Shown here piece by piece: positions 27,805 to 37,525 of a stretch of DNA of 64,000 nucleotides (positions within the stretch are counted from its first letter, which is position 1; every line of letters starts with the position of its first letter). This DNA comes from Candidatus Binatia bacterium (lineage in GTDB: Bacteria > Desulfobacterota > Binatia > Bin18). A program made the position numbers and the translations under genes. The notes under the pieces are model-generated. The model was not told the DNA's origin. It did not search any database and saw nothing but the letters and a program-made list of their open reading frames with translations. Location: the NCBI GenBank assembly GCA_022826945.1, contig JAJDTY010000042.1, positions 20,195-84,194 on the forward strand, given 5' to 3'.

Positions 27805-28827
27805 CTAGCGGGTCCTAACGGACCGGAAAAGTCGAGCTGCCGGAGATGTATCTTTCTCGTCTTCTTCGGTGGGAGAAAACTCATGCACAGTGATATCTAC
27901 GGCTTCGACCTTGCGGATCGCGTCCCAATCATGGTCGGGTAGGATGAGGAGTTCCGGAACGAGGTCCTTGAATTTTTTGAGACGCCAAATTTTTTCCCAC
28001 CACAGCTCGCGCCGAAAGGCCAGACCGGGCAGCCAGGCATAGCGCGCCTGACTATATGTCCAGGCCAGATTGCCGCACAGGAGAACGGGCTGACCGGACA
28101 AGCGGACGAGGACGGCCAGCCCGCCGGCGGTTGCACCGGCAACGTCAATCAGCTCGATACTGCCGTCCCCAAAGAGGTCATAACTCCTGGCAAAAGTCCC
28201 AAGTGGTGTAGCAGTAGAAAAATCAACGAATTGCCATTTCTCAACTTGATCAAATTCGTCCGCCATATACAGGCCGAGCGTACTGCTGCTCAGCGCGGTA
28301 GCGTGTTCCTCGCGGGTCACCACAGCAGCCGCTTGAGACAGGCTCTCCAACTCGCCGCTATGATCGAGCCGCAGATCGGGCAGAATCACAAATTTTACCT
28401 TTTCCACTGAGAGCTTGGCAGCCTTGAGTTGGGAGAGAATATCCTGACCGGGCTGCATGTCCGCCTGGCCAAAGATCGAGCGGACTGGCCCCAAGTAGCG
28501 CGGCGCATCGTCCGCCAGTCCCCGGTTCAACCCGGTGCCAACCAGGACCAGTCCCTGCTCGGGATGCTCAATGCCAAACACCAGGATATCGAGGGTGTGC
28601 TGCTGGGGGAGGCTACCGTCTCGGTAGACGATCCGGCCGGACACCGCTATCGAGCCCGTTTGAAAGACGTGCAGTTTCATCCCTCTCAGGCCTCGGTACT
28701 GTTCCGGCCAGTTATGTAGAATCGGCTCAATATAAGGCAGCCGGAGCGGCTCTTCACAGGCTACACCCAATATCAATACACAAGCAATGAACAGGCGAAT
28801 AACAGAGAGGGAAGACAGCATCATCAT
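27805..28827 (-). CDS. Metallo-beta-lactamase-fold lipoprotein with degenerate metal site
   Basis: 340 aa. The N terminus has a lipobox (LFIACVLILGVAC, Cys24), so it is probably membrane-anchored outside the cytoplasm. The layout follows lactonase-type MBL proteins, yet the HxHxDH motif reads DLRLDH (first two His lost), the GHTPG His is Ala (AGATAGG), and the bridging Asp is Asn (LLCGNLAW). Asp and His of the DH pair and a late His (LPDHDWD) remain. A classical di-zinc hydrolase seems impossible; a binding protein or altered enzyme is more likely (inference). First gene of the operon ending at 26118. Three consecutive Met codons make the exact start uncertain. Confidence 0.72.
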   Translation of the reverse strand: MMMLSSLSVIRLFIACVLILGVACEEPLRLPYIEPILHNWPEQYRGLRGMKLHVFQTGSIAVSGRIVYRDGSLPQQHTLDILVFGIEHPEQGLVLVGTGLNRGLADDAPRYLGPVRSIFGQADMQPGQDILSQLKAAKLSVEKVKFVILPDLRLDHSGELESLSQAAAVVTREEHATALSSSTLGLYMADEFDQVEKWQFVDFSTATPLGTFARSYDLFGDGSIELIDVAGATAGGLAVLVRLSGQPVLLCGNLAWTYSQARYAWLPGLAFRRELWWEKIWRLKKFKDLVPELLILPDHDWDAIRKVEAVDITVHEFSPTEEDEKDTSPAARLFRSVRTR

Positions 28828-28973
28828 GAGGCCGTGGCTGAGAACCTTTCGGCCAGCAAGCTCTCAGACCTGGACTATCCACTAGCACTAGCAGTTCGCA
28901 CGCAGTCTTGCACCTCCGTAAAGTCAGGAGAGGCCGCCGCTCTCAAACGGAAAGTTTCGCCTACCCTTGTGAG

Positions 28974-29002
28974 TTGACCTGGGAAAGGCTCTCAACTATG
29001 GT
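28974..29002 (+). promoter_or_regulatory. Sigma-70-type promoter of the MoxR/VWA operon
   Basis: TTGACC (28974-28979), exactly 17 bases, then TATGGT (28997-29002), placed 43 bases before the ATG at 29046. Nothing else is evident in the 218-base divergent spacer 28828-29045. Confidence 0.6.
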
Positions 29003-29045
29003 GTGAGCGCCTTTTTCAAGGAGTACGGGGACTAAGGAATCTCGG

Positions 29046-30452
29046 ATGGACTGGCCACCAGGCACCGAGGAGCGGAGTGCACTCACTGAGGTCGAAGCGA
29101 GACTGCACAAGCTTCAGGCGCGTTTTAACCTCTATACCGCCCAACACCGCTTCTACGGTATTGGGACGGTGTTCGCCCTCGGGTTTGCGCTTTTTACTTT
29201 CTTGGCCTTCTCACTCTCTTCGTTCTGGTTCGTCCTGGCAGCTTGGCCGCTTCTCGCCCTGGCTGGTTATGTCTGTTTTCGGTTGCTCCGCCGGGGGTTA
29301 GCGGACTGGACCAATCTGCACACTGCCGCCCGTCGGGTCGACCTCCAGGCTGGGCTCAAACAGCGCCTGTCGACGCTGACAGCCCAGATTCTGGCCAACC
29401 CCTCCAATGGACCTCCTGCTTCCCGTTTATGGACCTATCTTCTCCGCGATAATCTGGACCGGTTGTCGCTGTGGGAGGTCAAAAAGGTCGCGCCGCGGCG
29501 TATACCCTGGAGCGTCCTGCCTTTTCTTGCCGCCCTGATGTTCGCCTTCCTGGTGGCCTCCATCCCGTTGCTGTCACCTGCGTCCGAACCCGAACCCTTC
29601 TCACTGACCAATCTTGAGCTTGTTTCTTCCGAGTTGCCCGAACGCGCAGGCCAGTTGGTGGACAAACGTCTGTCCACACGACCGGAAGACTTCACCGCTC
29701 GGCCACTGGACCCGCTCCCTGTTGGTGAGACATTGTCTGAGCAAGCGGACAGCCAGATAAGTTTGCAGGATCACGCAGCAGACGAAGAAGGTCTGGGGCA
29801 AGAACTCCTGGACTTGGCATCGCTGCCTGAAGACCTCCAACAAGCTCTGCGGACGGCGCTGCAAGGGCTCCAGGAGTCTCAGTCGTCTCTTGACGAACAG
29901 AACGCTGCCGAGGGACGTCACCTCCTCAACGAAGAACAAACACAGGATGTACACGCTGAGCAGCAGGCGGGAGATGCGAGCCAGCAAGCTCTTGGTGAGG
30001 GCCAGACCGGGCAGGGTGCCGAGCGGACTGTACCAGGTAGTCAGCAAGCTCCCGAACAGGGCAGCGGCCTCCAAAAGCTCAAACAAGCGCGTCTTGATCG
30101 ACGGAAAGCGGTGGGAGCCTTTCAGTCCGCCAACCCCCAGCTCCCCCGCAGGGGAGGTCAGGCCGGGCGGGGTGGTATGGGGGCGGGGTCTGGTACAGAC
30201 CGACGCCTGTACGGCAACGAGACCAATCTTGAGGGTACGCCGCAGACCTTCAGGCTGTCTCTTGATGCCAGTTTTGAGAAGAGCCATACCGGTCACGAGA
30301 TTGTCAAAGATGAGGGCGGCGGGGTGATTATCAAGTCCACCAGCCAGCTCAGCGCAAACCAGGCTTTGGACGATGCCATCCGGAATGCTCAGATTCCGCC
30401 TGAATATGAAGATATTGTGAAGCAGCTATTTTCTCGGGGGACGGTGCAGTGA
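29046..30452 (+). CDS. Membrane protein opening the MoxR/VWA operon
   Basis: 468 aa, unnamed family. Two N-terminal membrane spans (~40-85: GIGTVFALGFALFTFLAF and FVLAAWPLLALAGYVCF) and a third near 165-190 (VLPFLAALMFAFLVASI) are followed by a long Gln/Glu/Gly-rich, low-complexity region (~230-390) and a C-terminal part ending PPEYEDIVKQLFSRG. Similar large membrane proteins with that PPEY ending precede MoxR genes in many genomes. AAGGA lies before the ATG. The stop overlaps the MoxR start by 4 bases (GTGA). Role probably as a membrane partner of the AAA/VWA machine. Confidence 0.75.
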   Translation: MDWPPGTEERSALTEVEARLHKLQARFNLYTAQHRFYGIGTVFALGFALFTFLAFSLSSFWFVLAAWPLLALAGYVCFRLLRRGLADWTNLHTAARRVDLQAGLKQRLSTLTAQILANPSNGPPASRLWTYLLRDNLDRLSLWEVKKVAPRRIPWSVLPFLAALMFAFLVASIPLLSPASEPEPFSLTNLELVSSELPERAGQLVDKRLSTRPEDFTARPLDPLPVGETLSEQADSQISLQDHAADEEGLGQELLDLASLPEDLQQALRTALQGLQESQSSLDEQNAAEGRHLLNEEQTQDVHAEQQAGDASQQALGEGQTGQGAERTVPGSQQAPEQGSGLQKLKQARLDRRKAVGAFQSANPQLPRRGGQAGRGGMGAGSGTDRRLYGNETNLEGTPQTFRLSLDASFEKSHTGHEIVKDEGGGVIIKSTSQLSANQALDDAIRNAQIPPEYEDIVKQLFSRGTVQ

Positions 30453-31552
30453 GTGAAACGCCAAAAGGAGTCAGCGTATCAACATCCCAGGATGTATTGG
30501 AGGATACGCTTACTCCTTCGACAGAGCTTGTTCTTGAATTTCAGGATACCTTTCAACGGATTCAGTCCGAACTGGCCAAGGTCATTATCGGTCATGAGGA
30601 GTTGATCAAAGACATTCTCATCGCCTTTTTTGCCGGCGGCCATGTGCTGATTGAGGGCGTCCCAGGCACGGGCAAAACGCTTCTGGTACGTTCGCTTGCC
30701 CGCGTTCTGAATCTCAGCTTTAGTCGGATTCAGTTCACCGTGGACCTGATGCCCGCAGACGTGACCGGCACTCGTATGGTCGTCGATCAAGACGACGGTC
30801 GGCGCGATTTCGTCTTTGTTGAAGGGCCGATTTTTTCCCATGTGCTGCTGGCGGATGAGATCAACCGCTCCACTCCCAAAACTCAGGCCGCGCTGCTCGA
30901 AGCCATGGCCGAACTCCAGGTCACGGTGGCCGGCACCACCTACCAACTCCACCCACCCTTTTTTGTGCTGGCGACGCTCAACCCGATCGAAATGGAGGGG
31001 ACCTATCCACTACCCGAAGCCCAGCTTGACCGCTTCTTTTTTAAGGTCCGCCTGACCTATCCCACCCATCACGAGGTCCGACGTATCATCAGTTCAACGA
31101 CCACGACCGCTGAACCGGATATTCAGCCCGTCTTTTCCGAAGCAGAAGCGGCCGAAAAAATTATGGCGTTTCGGCATCTGGTCCGCGATGTTCTGGTTGC
31201 TCCCAATATTGAAGAGTATATCGCGGCCCTGATTCATGCCACGCTGCCAGCGGACGCGCTGTATATGAATCAGACCGATACGGCCGCAGTGACATTGCCG
31301 AAAGACGACTTGGTGAGCCGCTATGTCAATTTTGGCTCCAGTCCGCGAGGTGGCCAAACCCTGATGCTAGGCGCGAAAGTCGCCGCCCTACTCGATGGGC
31401 GGGCTAATGTCAGTTACGACGACGTTGACCAAGTGATGCTGCCGGCCCTCAATCATCGGTTGGTGCTCAATTTTGCCGCCGAAGCAGAAAATATCGATCC
31501 GGCCTCGATCATTGAGCGTATTCTGCAGTCCGCCAAAAAAATCCAACGATAG
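30449..31552 (+). CDS. MoxR-family AAA+ ATPase
   Basis: Cytoplasmic AAA+ chaperone-like ATPase thought to remodel or mature protein complexes together with VWA-domain partners. 367 aa. Walker A EGVPGTGKTLLVRS (~72-85), Walker B VLLADEINRSTPK, sensor 1 in VLATLNPIEMEGTYPLPEAQLDRF (quoted in parts as VLATLNPIE and PEAQLDRFFF), and the lid domain ending SIIERILQSAKK. GTG start overlapping the previous stop. Its neighbours, a DUF58 protein and two VWA proteins, are the standard MoxR company. The substrate is not indicated by the sequence. Confidence 0.95.
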   Translation: MSETPKGVSVSTSQDVLEDTLTPSTELVLEFQDTFQRIQSELAKVIIGHEELIKDILIAFFAGGHVLIEGVPGTGKTLLVRSLARVLNLSFSRIQFTVDLMPADVTGTRMVVDQDDGRRDFVFVEGPIFSHVLLADEINRSTPKTQAALLEAMAELQVTVAGTTYQLHPPFFVLATLNPIEMEGTYPLPEAQLDRFFFKVRLTYPTHHEVRRIISSTTTTAEPDIQPVFSEAEAAEKIMAFRHLVRDVLVAPNIEEYIAALIHATLPADALYMNQTDTAAVTLPKDDLVSRYVNFGSSPRGGQTLMLGAKVAALLDGRANVSYDDVDQVMLPALNHRLVLNFAAEAENIDPASIIERILQSAKKIQR

Positions 31553-31566
31553 GAATAGAGCCGCGC

Positions 31567-32466
31567 GTGAGTCTGACCGATCCCGCCTTTTTCAAGCAGC
31601 TTGACCGTCTGCGTATGCGTGTTCGCGCGGCACGCGGCCACCGTCCTGGGGAGACGCCCATTCCGCGCACGAGCCAAGCCTGGGGCGTAGAATTCGAGTC
31701 CTACAAAGACTATTCGCCTGGGGATGATTTTCGCTATTTAGACTGGAATGCCGCCGGACGACTCGATCAACTGGTGGTCAAGACGTTTACAGCAGAGCGG
31801 GAGATCCCGTTCCATCTCATTCTCGACACCAGTGCGTCGATGGGCGCCCCTGTCGTAGACGAGAAATTTACCCATGCCGTGGACCTGATCACGGCGCTGA
31901 GTTATATCGTGCTCTCCAGTAATAATACGCTCCGGATCGCTGCCCTATCCACGCCTCCGCGCCCCTTTCTGGCAACACCCTTTCTACGTCATCGCAACCG
32001 TTTTCTTCGCGTCCCCCCCTTTTTGGAGACACTGACACCGAGCGGGAAGACTTATCTCAGGGAGTCTGTCCAGTCCTATATTCGGCAGACCAAAGAGCCC
32101 GGTGTGGTCATCCTGGTTTCGGACTTTCTGACCCGACCCACGCAGTATGAAGCCGCCCTGCTCTTTCTGATTGCACGGGGTTATGAAGTCAAAGCCATTC
32201 AGGTGCTGGGCGAGAGCGAACTTCGCCCGGAACATCTTTTTCGGCGCGGCAAGCTCTACGACGTCGAAGAGCAGACCGAACGCTGGGTCACCCTCAGCCG
32301 GGCCAACCTTGAGAAATATCATCACGCCCTGTCGGTCCATTGTGATGCGCTCCAACAGTTCTGTCATAGACATCGGGTACTCTATACGCGTCTCTCCAGC
32401 GCACAGCCCATCACCGAGACGGTGACAGAGACGCTCGCCCAGGTGGGACTCGTCACCCTTCACTGA
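31567..32466 (+). CDS. DUF58 domain protein
   Basis: 299 aa VWA-like protein regularly encoded next to MoxR ATPases. Seen: RAWGVEFESYKDYSPGDDFRYLDWNA, quoted here as YSPGDDFRYLDWNA, the DUF58 signature, and a metal-dependent adhesion motif LILDTSASM. It has no signal or membrane span, so it is cytoplasmic or peripheral. GTG start at 31567, 14 bases after the MoxR stop; the next gene is 16 bases on. It is thought to bridge MoxR and its membrane partners, though evidence in the family is limited. Confidence 0.92.
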   Translation: MSLTDPAFFKQLDRLRMRVRAARGHRPGETPIPRTSQAWGVEFESYKDYSPGDDFRYLDWNAAGRLDQLVVKTFTAEREIPFHLILDTSASMGAPVVDEKFTHAVDLITALSYIVLSSNNTLRIAALSTPPRPFLATPFLRHRNRFLRVPPFLETLTPSGKTYLRESVQSYIRQTKEPGVVILVSDFLTRPTQYEAALLFLIARGYEVKAIQVLGESELRPEHLFRRGKLYDVEEQTERWVTLSRANLEKYHHALSVHCDALQQFCHRHRVLYTRLSSAQPITETVTETLAQVGLVTLH

Positions 32467-32482
32467 GCATCTTCTACGGCGT

Positions 32483-34366
32483 ATGGGTATCCTCAATCCA
32501 GCGGCCTTACCGTTCGTTTCCCTGCTCGGCGTTCTGATCCTGATCTATCTGCGCCAACGGACTCGCACCCGCATTGAAGTCCCCAGCCTCCTGTTCTGGA
32601 CAGACGTTCCGGAAGATCGCGTGCGGTCCAGACGCTTCCGGCCCGACCTCCTCTTTCTCCTTCAGATCCTGCTCCTCCTTTTGCTGATTGGGGGTTTACT
32701 ACATCCGTACTGGTCGCGCACAGTGACCGAAACGCGCGGAGACCGGCAGATTCTCGTCTTCGATTTATCGGCGAGCATGCAGGCACGCGAAAACGGTGTG
32801 CGCCGCTTTGATCTGGCCCTGGACCAAGCCAAAGATGTGCTCCATGATCTGGCGCCTCTTGACGAAGTCATGCTCATCGGCATTGCCGCCCGGCCCCAGG
32901 TCATCAGCGGTTTTACGACAGACCATCGTTTGGTGTTGCACCGTCTTGAGAGCCTCCGACCGCAAGATACGGGTACCCAGTTGGAACTGGGTATCGAACT
33001 CGCCCTCGTCCAGCGTGACCGGGCCGGACGGCAAGCCCAGATTCATGTTTTTACCGATCTGCCGGCCAACCAGTTGAGCCTGTCAGAGACACAGCAACAG
33101 GTATTGACCTATCATCGCGTGGGTGAGACCGACGACAATATGGCGTTGGCCTCGGTCCACGTCTACCAGAATCCCTTCCAGGATTACTCCCAGGCCCAGG
33201 CCTATATCCTCGTTCGGAATTACGCCAATCGGACAAAAACGGCGACGTTGCGCGTCGAACTCAACGGCCAGGCGGTCTTTCAAGAAGCGTTCAGCCTCTC
33301 GGCCAATAACACCCGCTCGTTCTCTTTAGGGGGTTTTACCGGGCCGGGACAGCTTGCCGTGCATCTGGAGTCCGAAGATGCCTTAGCTGTCGACAATCAC
33401 GCCCTGAACTGGGTGGCTGAACGCCGTTCGTGGCAATTGGTCCTGGTCTCTCCGGCTGCTCACCTGCACCGGGAGCTCCAGCAGCTCAGTCAGGCGTTAC
33501 CCGGTGTGACCCTGCGGAGCACTAGGCCCGAGGACTTTTCGCCCGCTCAGGTGAGCGAACAGGATGTGGTCCTTTTCCACCAATTTGTTCCTGACGAGGC
33601 CGTTCCCGCCAATAGCCTCTATGTCTTTCCACCAGTTGAAAACTCACTTTTTCCCGTGTTGACCGAGGCCGCGGACCTGACTATTCTGGACTGGGACGAC
33701 GAGCATGAAATTTTGCACAACCTGCAATATGTTGAGGCCCTGCCGTTTAAGCAGGCCCGTATTCTCGCCCTTCCTTCCTGGGCTCAGGTGCTGATCTCCT
33801 CAAAGACCAGCTACGGCGAGATCCCGCTTGCTCTGACGGGAGAGAGGGATGGCCGTCGTATTGTCTGTTTAGCCTTTGATCTCGGTGCGGGAAATCTGAC
33901 CGACTCGGACAATCTGACCCTGCTCGTCCTCTTTCTCAATGCCCTGCGCTGGCTGCGCCCGCCCAACCCGCTTGACCCTCATCTGCTGCCCGCCGGAGAC
34001 GTGTTCTTTCTCCCCACAGATATTCCCCTTGACGGCGCACGCCTCTCCACGCCTCAAACCGAAGTGCAGCTCCTTGAAGCCGACACCGTGCCGCTCGATC
34101 GGGTGGGCATCTACCGGGTTGAGGCTGATACCTATCGTGCGGAGATGTACGCCAATCTCTTTGACGAAGCCGAGTCCAACATTGGCCGACAGATTGCGAA
34201 CGAGATACCACCATCCGTGTCGTCGGGAGTCCGCACCTCGCCCGAAGCCGTACAGCGCGAAATTCCGGTCGAATTTGGCCAGAGTCTGTACTGGCTGGCC
34301 GTACTGCTGCTCTTTGGCGAGTGGCTCTACGCCTTGTGGCGCTCCCCGTTGGAGGGTGTGTCATGA
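32483..34366 (+). CDS. BatA-like membrane protein with VWA domain
   Basis: 627 aa. The N terminus (NPAALPFVSLLGVLILIYL) is the aerotolerance-regulator type of membrane anchor, a second span lies near 55-75 (LLFLLQILLLLLLIGGLL), and a third near the C terminus (LYWLAVLLLFGEWLYALW). Between them a VWA domain has the metal site VFDLSASMQ (~93). The large periplasmic remainder has Ig-like strands (ATLRVELNGQAVFQEAF). Related to Bat proteins of the MoxR cluster. Its stop overlaps the next start by 4 bases (ATGA). Possible role in envelope stress or assembly, inferred from the family. Confidence 0.85.
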   Translation: MGILNPAALPFVSLLGVLILIYLRQRTRTRIEVPSLLFWTDVPEDRVRSRRFRPDLLFLLQILLLLLLIGGLLHPYWSRTVTETRGDRQILVFDLSASMQARENGVRRFDLALDQAKDVLHDLAPLDEVMLIGIAARPQVISGFTTDHRLVLHRLESLRPQDTGTQLELGIELALVQRDRAGRQAQIHVFTDLPANQLSLSETQQQVLTYHRVGETDDNMALASVHVYQNPFQDYSQAQAYILVRNYANRTKTATLRVELNGQAVFQEAFSLSANNTRSFSLGGFTGPGQLAVHLESEDALAVDNHALNWVAERRSWQLVLVSPAAHLHRELQQLSQALPGVTLRSTRPEDFSPAQVSEQDVVLFHQFVPDEAVPANSLYVFPPVENSLFPVLTEAADLTILDWDDEHEILHNLQYVEALPFKQARILALPSWAQVLISSKTSYGEIPLALTGERDGRRIVCLAFDLGAGNLTDSDNLTLLVLFLNALRWLRPPNPLDPHLLPAGDVFFLPTDIPLDGARLSTPQTEVQLLEADTVPLDRVGIYRVEADTYRAEMYANLFDEAESNIGRQIANEIPPSVSSGVRTSPEAVQREIPVEFGQSLYWLAVLLLFGEWLYALWRSPLEGVS

Positions 34367-37014
34367 CCGCGGAGATTTTTGGCCAAGCGTACACCATCCT
34401 GACGCCCAAATTCTTGTGGCTGCTGCTGCTGCTGCCCCTGCTGTGGCTGCCGTTACGCAGACGCTCCCAACGGCGTGTACTCCTGGGCGCAATGCTACTG
34501 AGAACGATAGCCGCTCTCCTGATTATCCTGGCTCTGGCCGGTCTGAGCCATCAGACTATTCTATCCGACCAGCGCCTAGCCATTGTGGCGGCTGTTGATA
34601 CCTCAGACAGCATTGTGACAGAAGCCCGGACCTGGATGCAGACCTATCTGGATCAACTCAAAGAGGCGCTCTCGGCACAAGATGAGTTTGCCATTCTCTC
34701 GTTTGCAGCTGATACCCAGCTCGTTCTCGCCCCCGGTCCAGCAGCCCAGGCGATCCTGCCCGAGTCACTGCCGTTGTCTGACCGCGCAACCAGTACTAAT
34801 ATCGCGCAAGCGCTTGAGCGCTCCTTTGCCCTGTATCCCGAGGGAGCGGAGAAACGCCTCCTCCTCCTGACCGACGGCAATGAGACAATGGGCATGGCCC
34901 GTCAGACCGTCGCCGCAGCACGCCAAATGGGCATTGCCATTTATCCGGTCATTCCCCCCAGCGGCCAACAGGCCGAGGTCTCCCTGGAAAAATTTGTAGT
35001 TCCGCCGTTGACCCGTGAGGGCAGCGTGTTTGATATACGCCTCGTTGTCCGCAACGGGCACGGCCAGCCGGTTCCAGGTAGGGCGGACATTTATGCCGAC
35101 GAGCGGCTCCTGACCCGTCAGGCGGTGAGCCTGGAGCCCGGCCTGTCGGTTCTGGAAATTCCCGCTCAAATCCTTCAGCGTGGGAACTATCTGCTACGAG
35201 CCGAAGTGCAGACGGACGCCGATACGATCACCGGGAACAACAGCCAGAGCACAAGTCTGGCGGTTGCCGGGAAAACGCGCGCCCTGGTCATTACCGACAA
35301 CCCCAAGACCCACCTAGCCCGCGCCCTGCACCTCAAGGAAGTGGATATTGAGTTCCGACGCCCCGAGGGTCTGCCAACCAGTCTGCCCCAGCTGCTCGAC
35401 TATAATAGCGTAGTCTTTGACGACATCGGCCGCAAAGACGTAACACAGCGCCAGATGACCGCCATTGAACGCTATGTCCGCGACTTTGGGGGAGGCTTTC
35501 TCATGGCCGGCGGGGCGCGAACGTTTGGGACGCTCGACTATCAAAACTCCGCCATAGAACGGCTCTTGCCGGTCTCCTTTCACGAGCAGCGTCCGCAAAA
35601 AAAGAAGCGGATTCCGATCGCCCTCTTTTTATTGATCGACCGCTCGAACAGTATGGGCTATAACAGCCGCGTACGTGGCCTGCACGACGGCCAAAAGATG
35701 GAGTATGCGCAGAAGGCGGCCGTCGCCGTCCTGGGCCAACTCAAAAATACCGATTTAGCGGGTGCCATTGCCTTTGACTCAGAAGCTTATGCCCTGTCTG
35801 CATTAAAGCGGCTGTCACAGAATCGTTCGACGCTGCGGAGTCGCATCGGGCGTCTCCGATATGGCGGCGGAACGGATTTCTATAATGCCCTGGAAGCCGC
35901 AGCCGACCAATTAAGTCGGAGTCGGCGGTCCATTCGGCATATTATTCTCCTCACTGATGGCGATACCAACCGCAGTCCGACCGATCATTATCCTTTGATT
36001 AAAACCATTGCCCAGCGCCAGATCTCGATTACAACCATTCGGATTGGGAGCGACACCGTCAACCTGCAGCTCCTGTCGTATATGTCGGAGAAAACGGGCG
36101 GACGCTTCTACCATGTTGAAGACGCCACCATGCTGCCCCAACTCCTGGTACGGGACACCCGTCAGACCCTGCGCCAGCAAGGTCAGGAAGACGAAGGCCC
36201 TAAGGATATCGTCCCCCAGGTCGGCGTCCGGGGGCAGATTTTACGCGGCCTGTCCGACTTCCCGGCTCTGGACGAATATATGCTGACCAAACCCAAGAAG
36301 CGGGCGAACGTTCAGCTCTATACCGACATCCATGGCGAACAGGACCCGCTCCTGGCCACCTGGCAGTACGGTCTGGGCAAGGTCGTCGTCGTGCCGTTTG
36401 ATCCGAGTGGCTCCGGCTCAGGGGATTGGATACGTTGGGAACGCTTCGGGAAATTCTGGTCTCAGGCGGTTCGCTGGGCCATGCGAAATGAAACACCGCT
36501 GGATTATCGACTGAGCGCGACCAAACGCGGCGAGCGCACGATCCTCCGGGTCGAATCCTTTGACAATACGGAGGACAGTATCCTCCAGGCCCGACTGGCC
36601 AGCGGAACCCGGAGCGAGACCCTGACCCTCATGCCGGTCGCCCCGCGTATCTCCGAAGCCGTCCTGCCCGCCCGCTACACTGGCAACGTTCCCGTCACCA
36701 TTGTCAAACGAAGAGGCAATACCATTCTGAATCAGAGGAGCCAGACGGTTCTGGTTGGACAAGAAGTGGACGGTGCGCTGAGGGAATATCGCCAACAACA
36801 GCCCAATCGGCCGTTGCTACACGCCCTGGCCGAAGGAACGGGCGGCAGCCTCAACCCGACGTTTGACGAACTCACCTCCCACATCCGGGGTGGCCAGAAA
36901 GTCCTCCTCTACCCACTCGAAAACGCCCTCATTATCATCGCTCTCTTCTTTCTCTTGGCCGACATCGCCCTGCGTGTTTTGTTCGGGCCGCCGCCCGAGA
37001 CCTCACCGCTCTGA
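34363..37014 (+). CDS. Membrane protein with two VWA domains and a GATase-like insert
   Basis: 883 aa from the ATG at 34363. Two N-terminal spans (LWLLLLLPLLWLPL; TIAALLIILALAGL) precede a first VWA domain (AAVDTSDSIV, ~90), strand-rich repeats, a glutamine-amidotransferase-like segment (VFDDIGRKDV, FGGGFLMAGGARTFG, ~365-400) and a second VWA domain with an intact DxSxS site (LLIDRSNSMGYNS, ~425) and LLTDGDTN. One span closes the protein (NALIIIALFFLLADIAL). The first site reads DTSDS. Proteins of this plan end MoxR operons in many phyla. It is the last gene of the 29046-37014 unit. Confidence 0.88.
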   Translation: MTAEIFGQAYTILTPKFLWLLLLLPLLWLPLRRRSQRRVLLGAMLLRTIAALLIILALAGLSHQTILSDQRLAIVAAVDTSDSIVTEARTWMQTYLDQLKEALSAQDEFAILSFAADTQLVLAPGPAAQAILPESLPLSDRATSTNIAQALERSFALYPEGAEKRLLLLTDGNETMGMARQTVAAARQMGIAIYPVIPPSGQQAEVSLEKFVVPPLTREGSVFDIRLVVRNGHGQPVPGRADIYADERLLTRQAVSLEPGLSVLEIPAQILQRGNYLLRAEVQTDADTITGNNSQSTSLAVAGKTRALVITDNPKTHLARALHLKEVDIEFRRPEGLPTSLPQLLDYNSVVFDDIGRKDVTQRQMTAIERYVRDFGGGFLMAGGARTFGTLDYQNSAIERLLPVSFHEQRPQKKKRIPIALFLLIDRSNSMGYNSRVRGLHDGQKMEYAQKAAVAVLGQLKNTDLAGAIAFDSEAYALSALKRLSQNRSTLRSRIGRLRYGGGTDFYNALEAAADQLSRSRRSIRHIILLTDGDTNRSPTDHYPLIKTIAQRQISITTIRIGSDTVNLQLLSYMSEKTGGRFYHVEDATMLPQLLVRDTRQTLRQQGQEDEGPKDIVPQVGVRGQILRGLSDFPALDEYMLTKPKKRANVQLYTDIHGEQDPLLATWQYGLGKVVVVPFDPSGSGSGDWIRWERFGKFWSQAVRWAMRNETPLDYRLSATKRGERTILRVESFDNTEDSILQARLASGTRSETLTLMPVAPRISEAVLPARYTGNVPVTIVKRRGNTILNQRSQTVLVGQEVDGALREYRQQQPNRPLLHALAEGTGGSLNPTFDELTSHIRGGQKVLLYPLENALIIIALFFLLADIALRVLFGPPPETSPL

Positions 37015-37128
37015 TCTTCTTGATAAGAAAGCATCCAGGGAAAGAATGTGCTTGCGGTGTGGTAGTGGCCGGGGAGTTTTCCAGCTATGTATAACCGCCG
37101 TGAGACCACAACCTAGCGAAAGCCGTCT

Positions 37129-37467
37129 ATGCCGATTGCCAGAAACAATATGACCACGACCCCTGCGGTTCCGGGTCGCACCATTCAGGAAGCGCTTGGC
37201 ATTGTCAGCGCTGAGTGCGTTTTGGGCATCAACGTCTTTCGGGATATGCTGGGCGGCCTGCGGGACTTTTTTGGAGGCCGTAGCGGGACCCACCAAAAGG
37301 CACTGCGGGAAGCCAAGGAGACCTGCCTAGAAGAACTCGCGGAGCAGGCCACGCAGCTCGGTGCCGATGCGGTTGTCGGCGTCGATATGGACTACAGCGA
37401 AATCAGCGGCGGAGGAAAAGGCATGTTACTGCTGGTCGCAACTGGAACGGCAGTTCGGCTGAAATAA
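37129..37467 (+). CDS. YbjQ-family (UPF0145) protein
   Basis: 112 aa protein of a widespread family of unknown function sometimes called heavy-metal-binding. Seen: GIVSAECVLGINVFRDMLGGLRDFFGGRSG, quoted in parts as GIVSAECVLGINVFRD and RDFFGGRSG, then GADAVVGVDMDY, the two family blocks. Members form pentameric rings. The start could be 37129 or the internal ATG at 37150 (MTTTPAVPG), which fits the family length better. It follows the VWA operon after 114 bases in which I see no clear promoter. Confidence 0.88.
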   Translation: MPIARNNMTTTPAVPGRTIQEALGIVSAECVLGINVFRDMLGGLRDFFGGRSGTHQKALREAKETCLEELAEQATQLGADAVVGVDMDYSEISGGGKGMLLLVATGTAVRLK

Positions 37468-37525
37468 CGACTGAGAGGTCCCCTGCCAAAACCCAAGAGA
37501 GAACCGTACTGGAAAAGATTGTACA

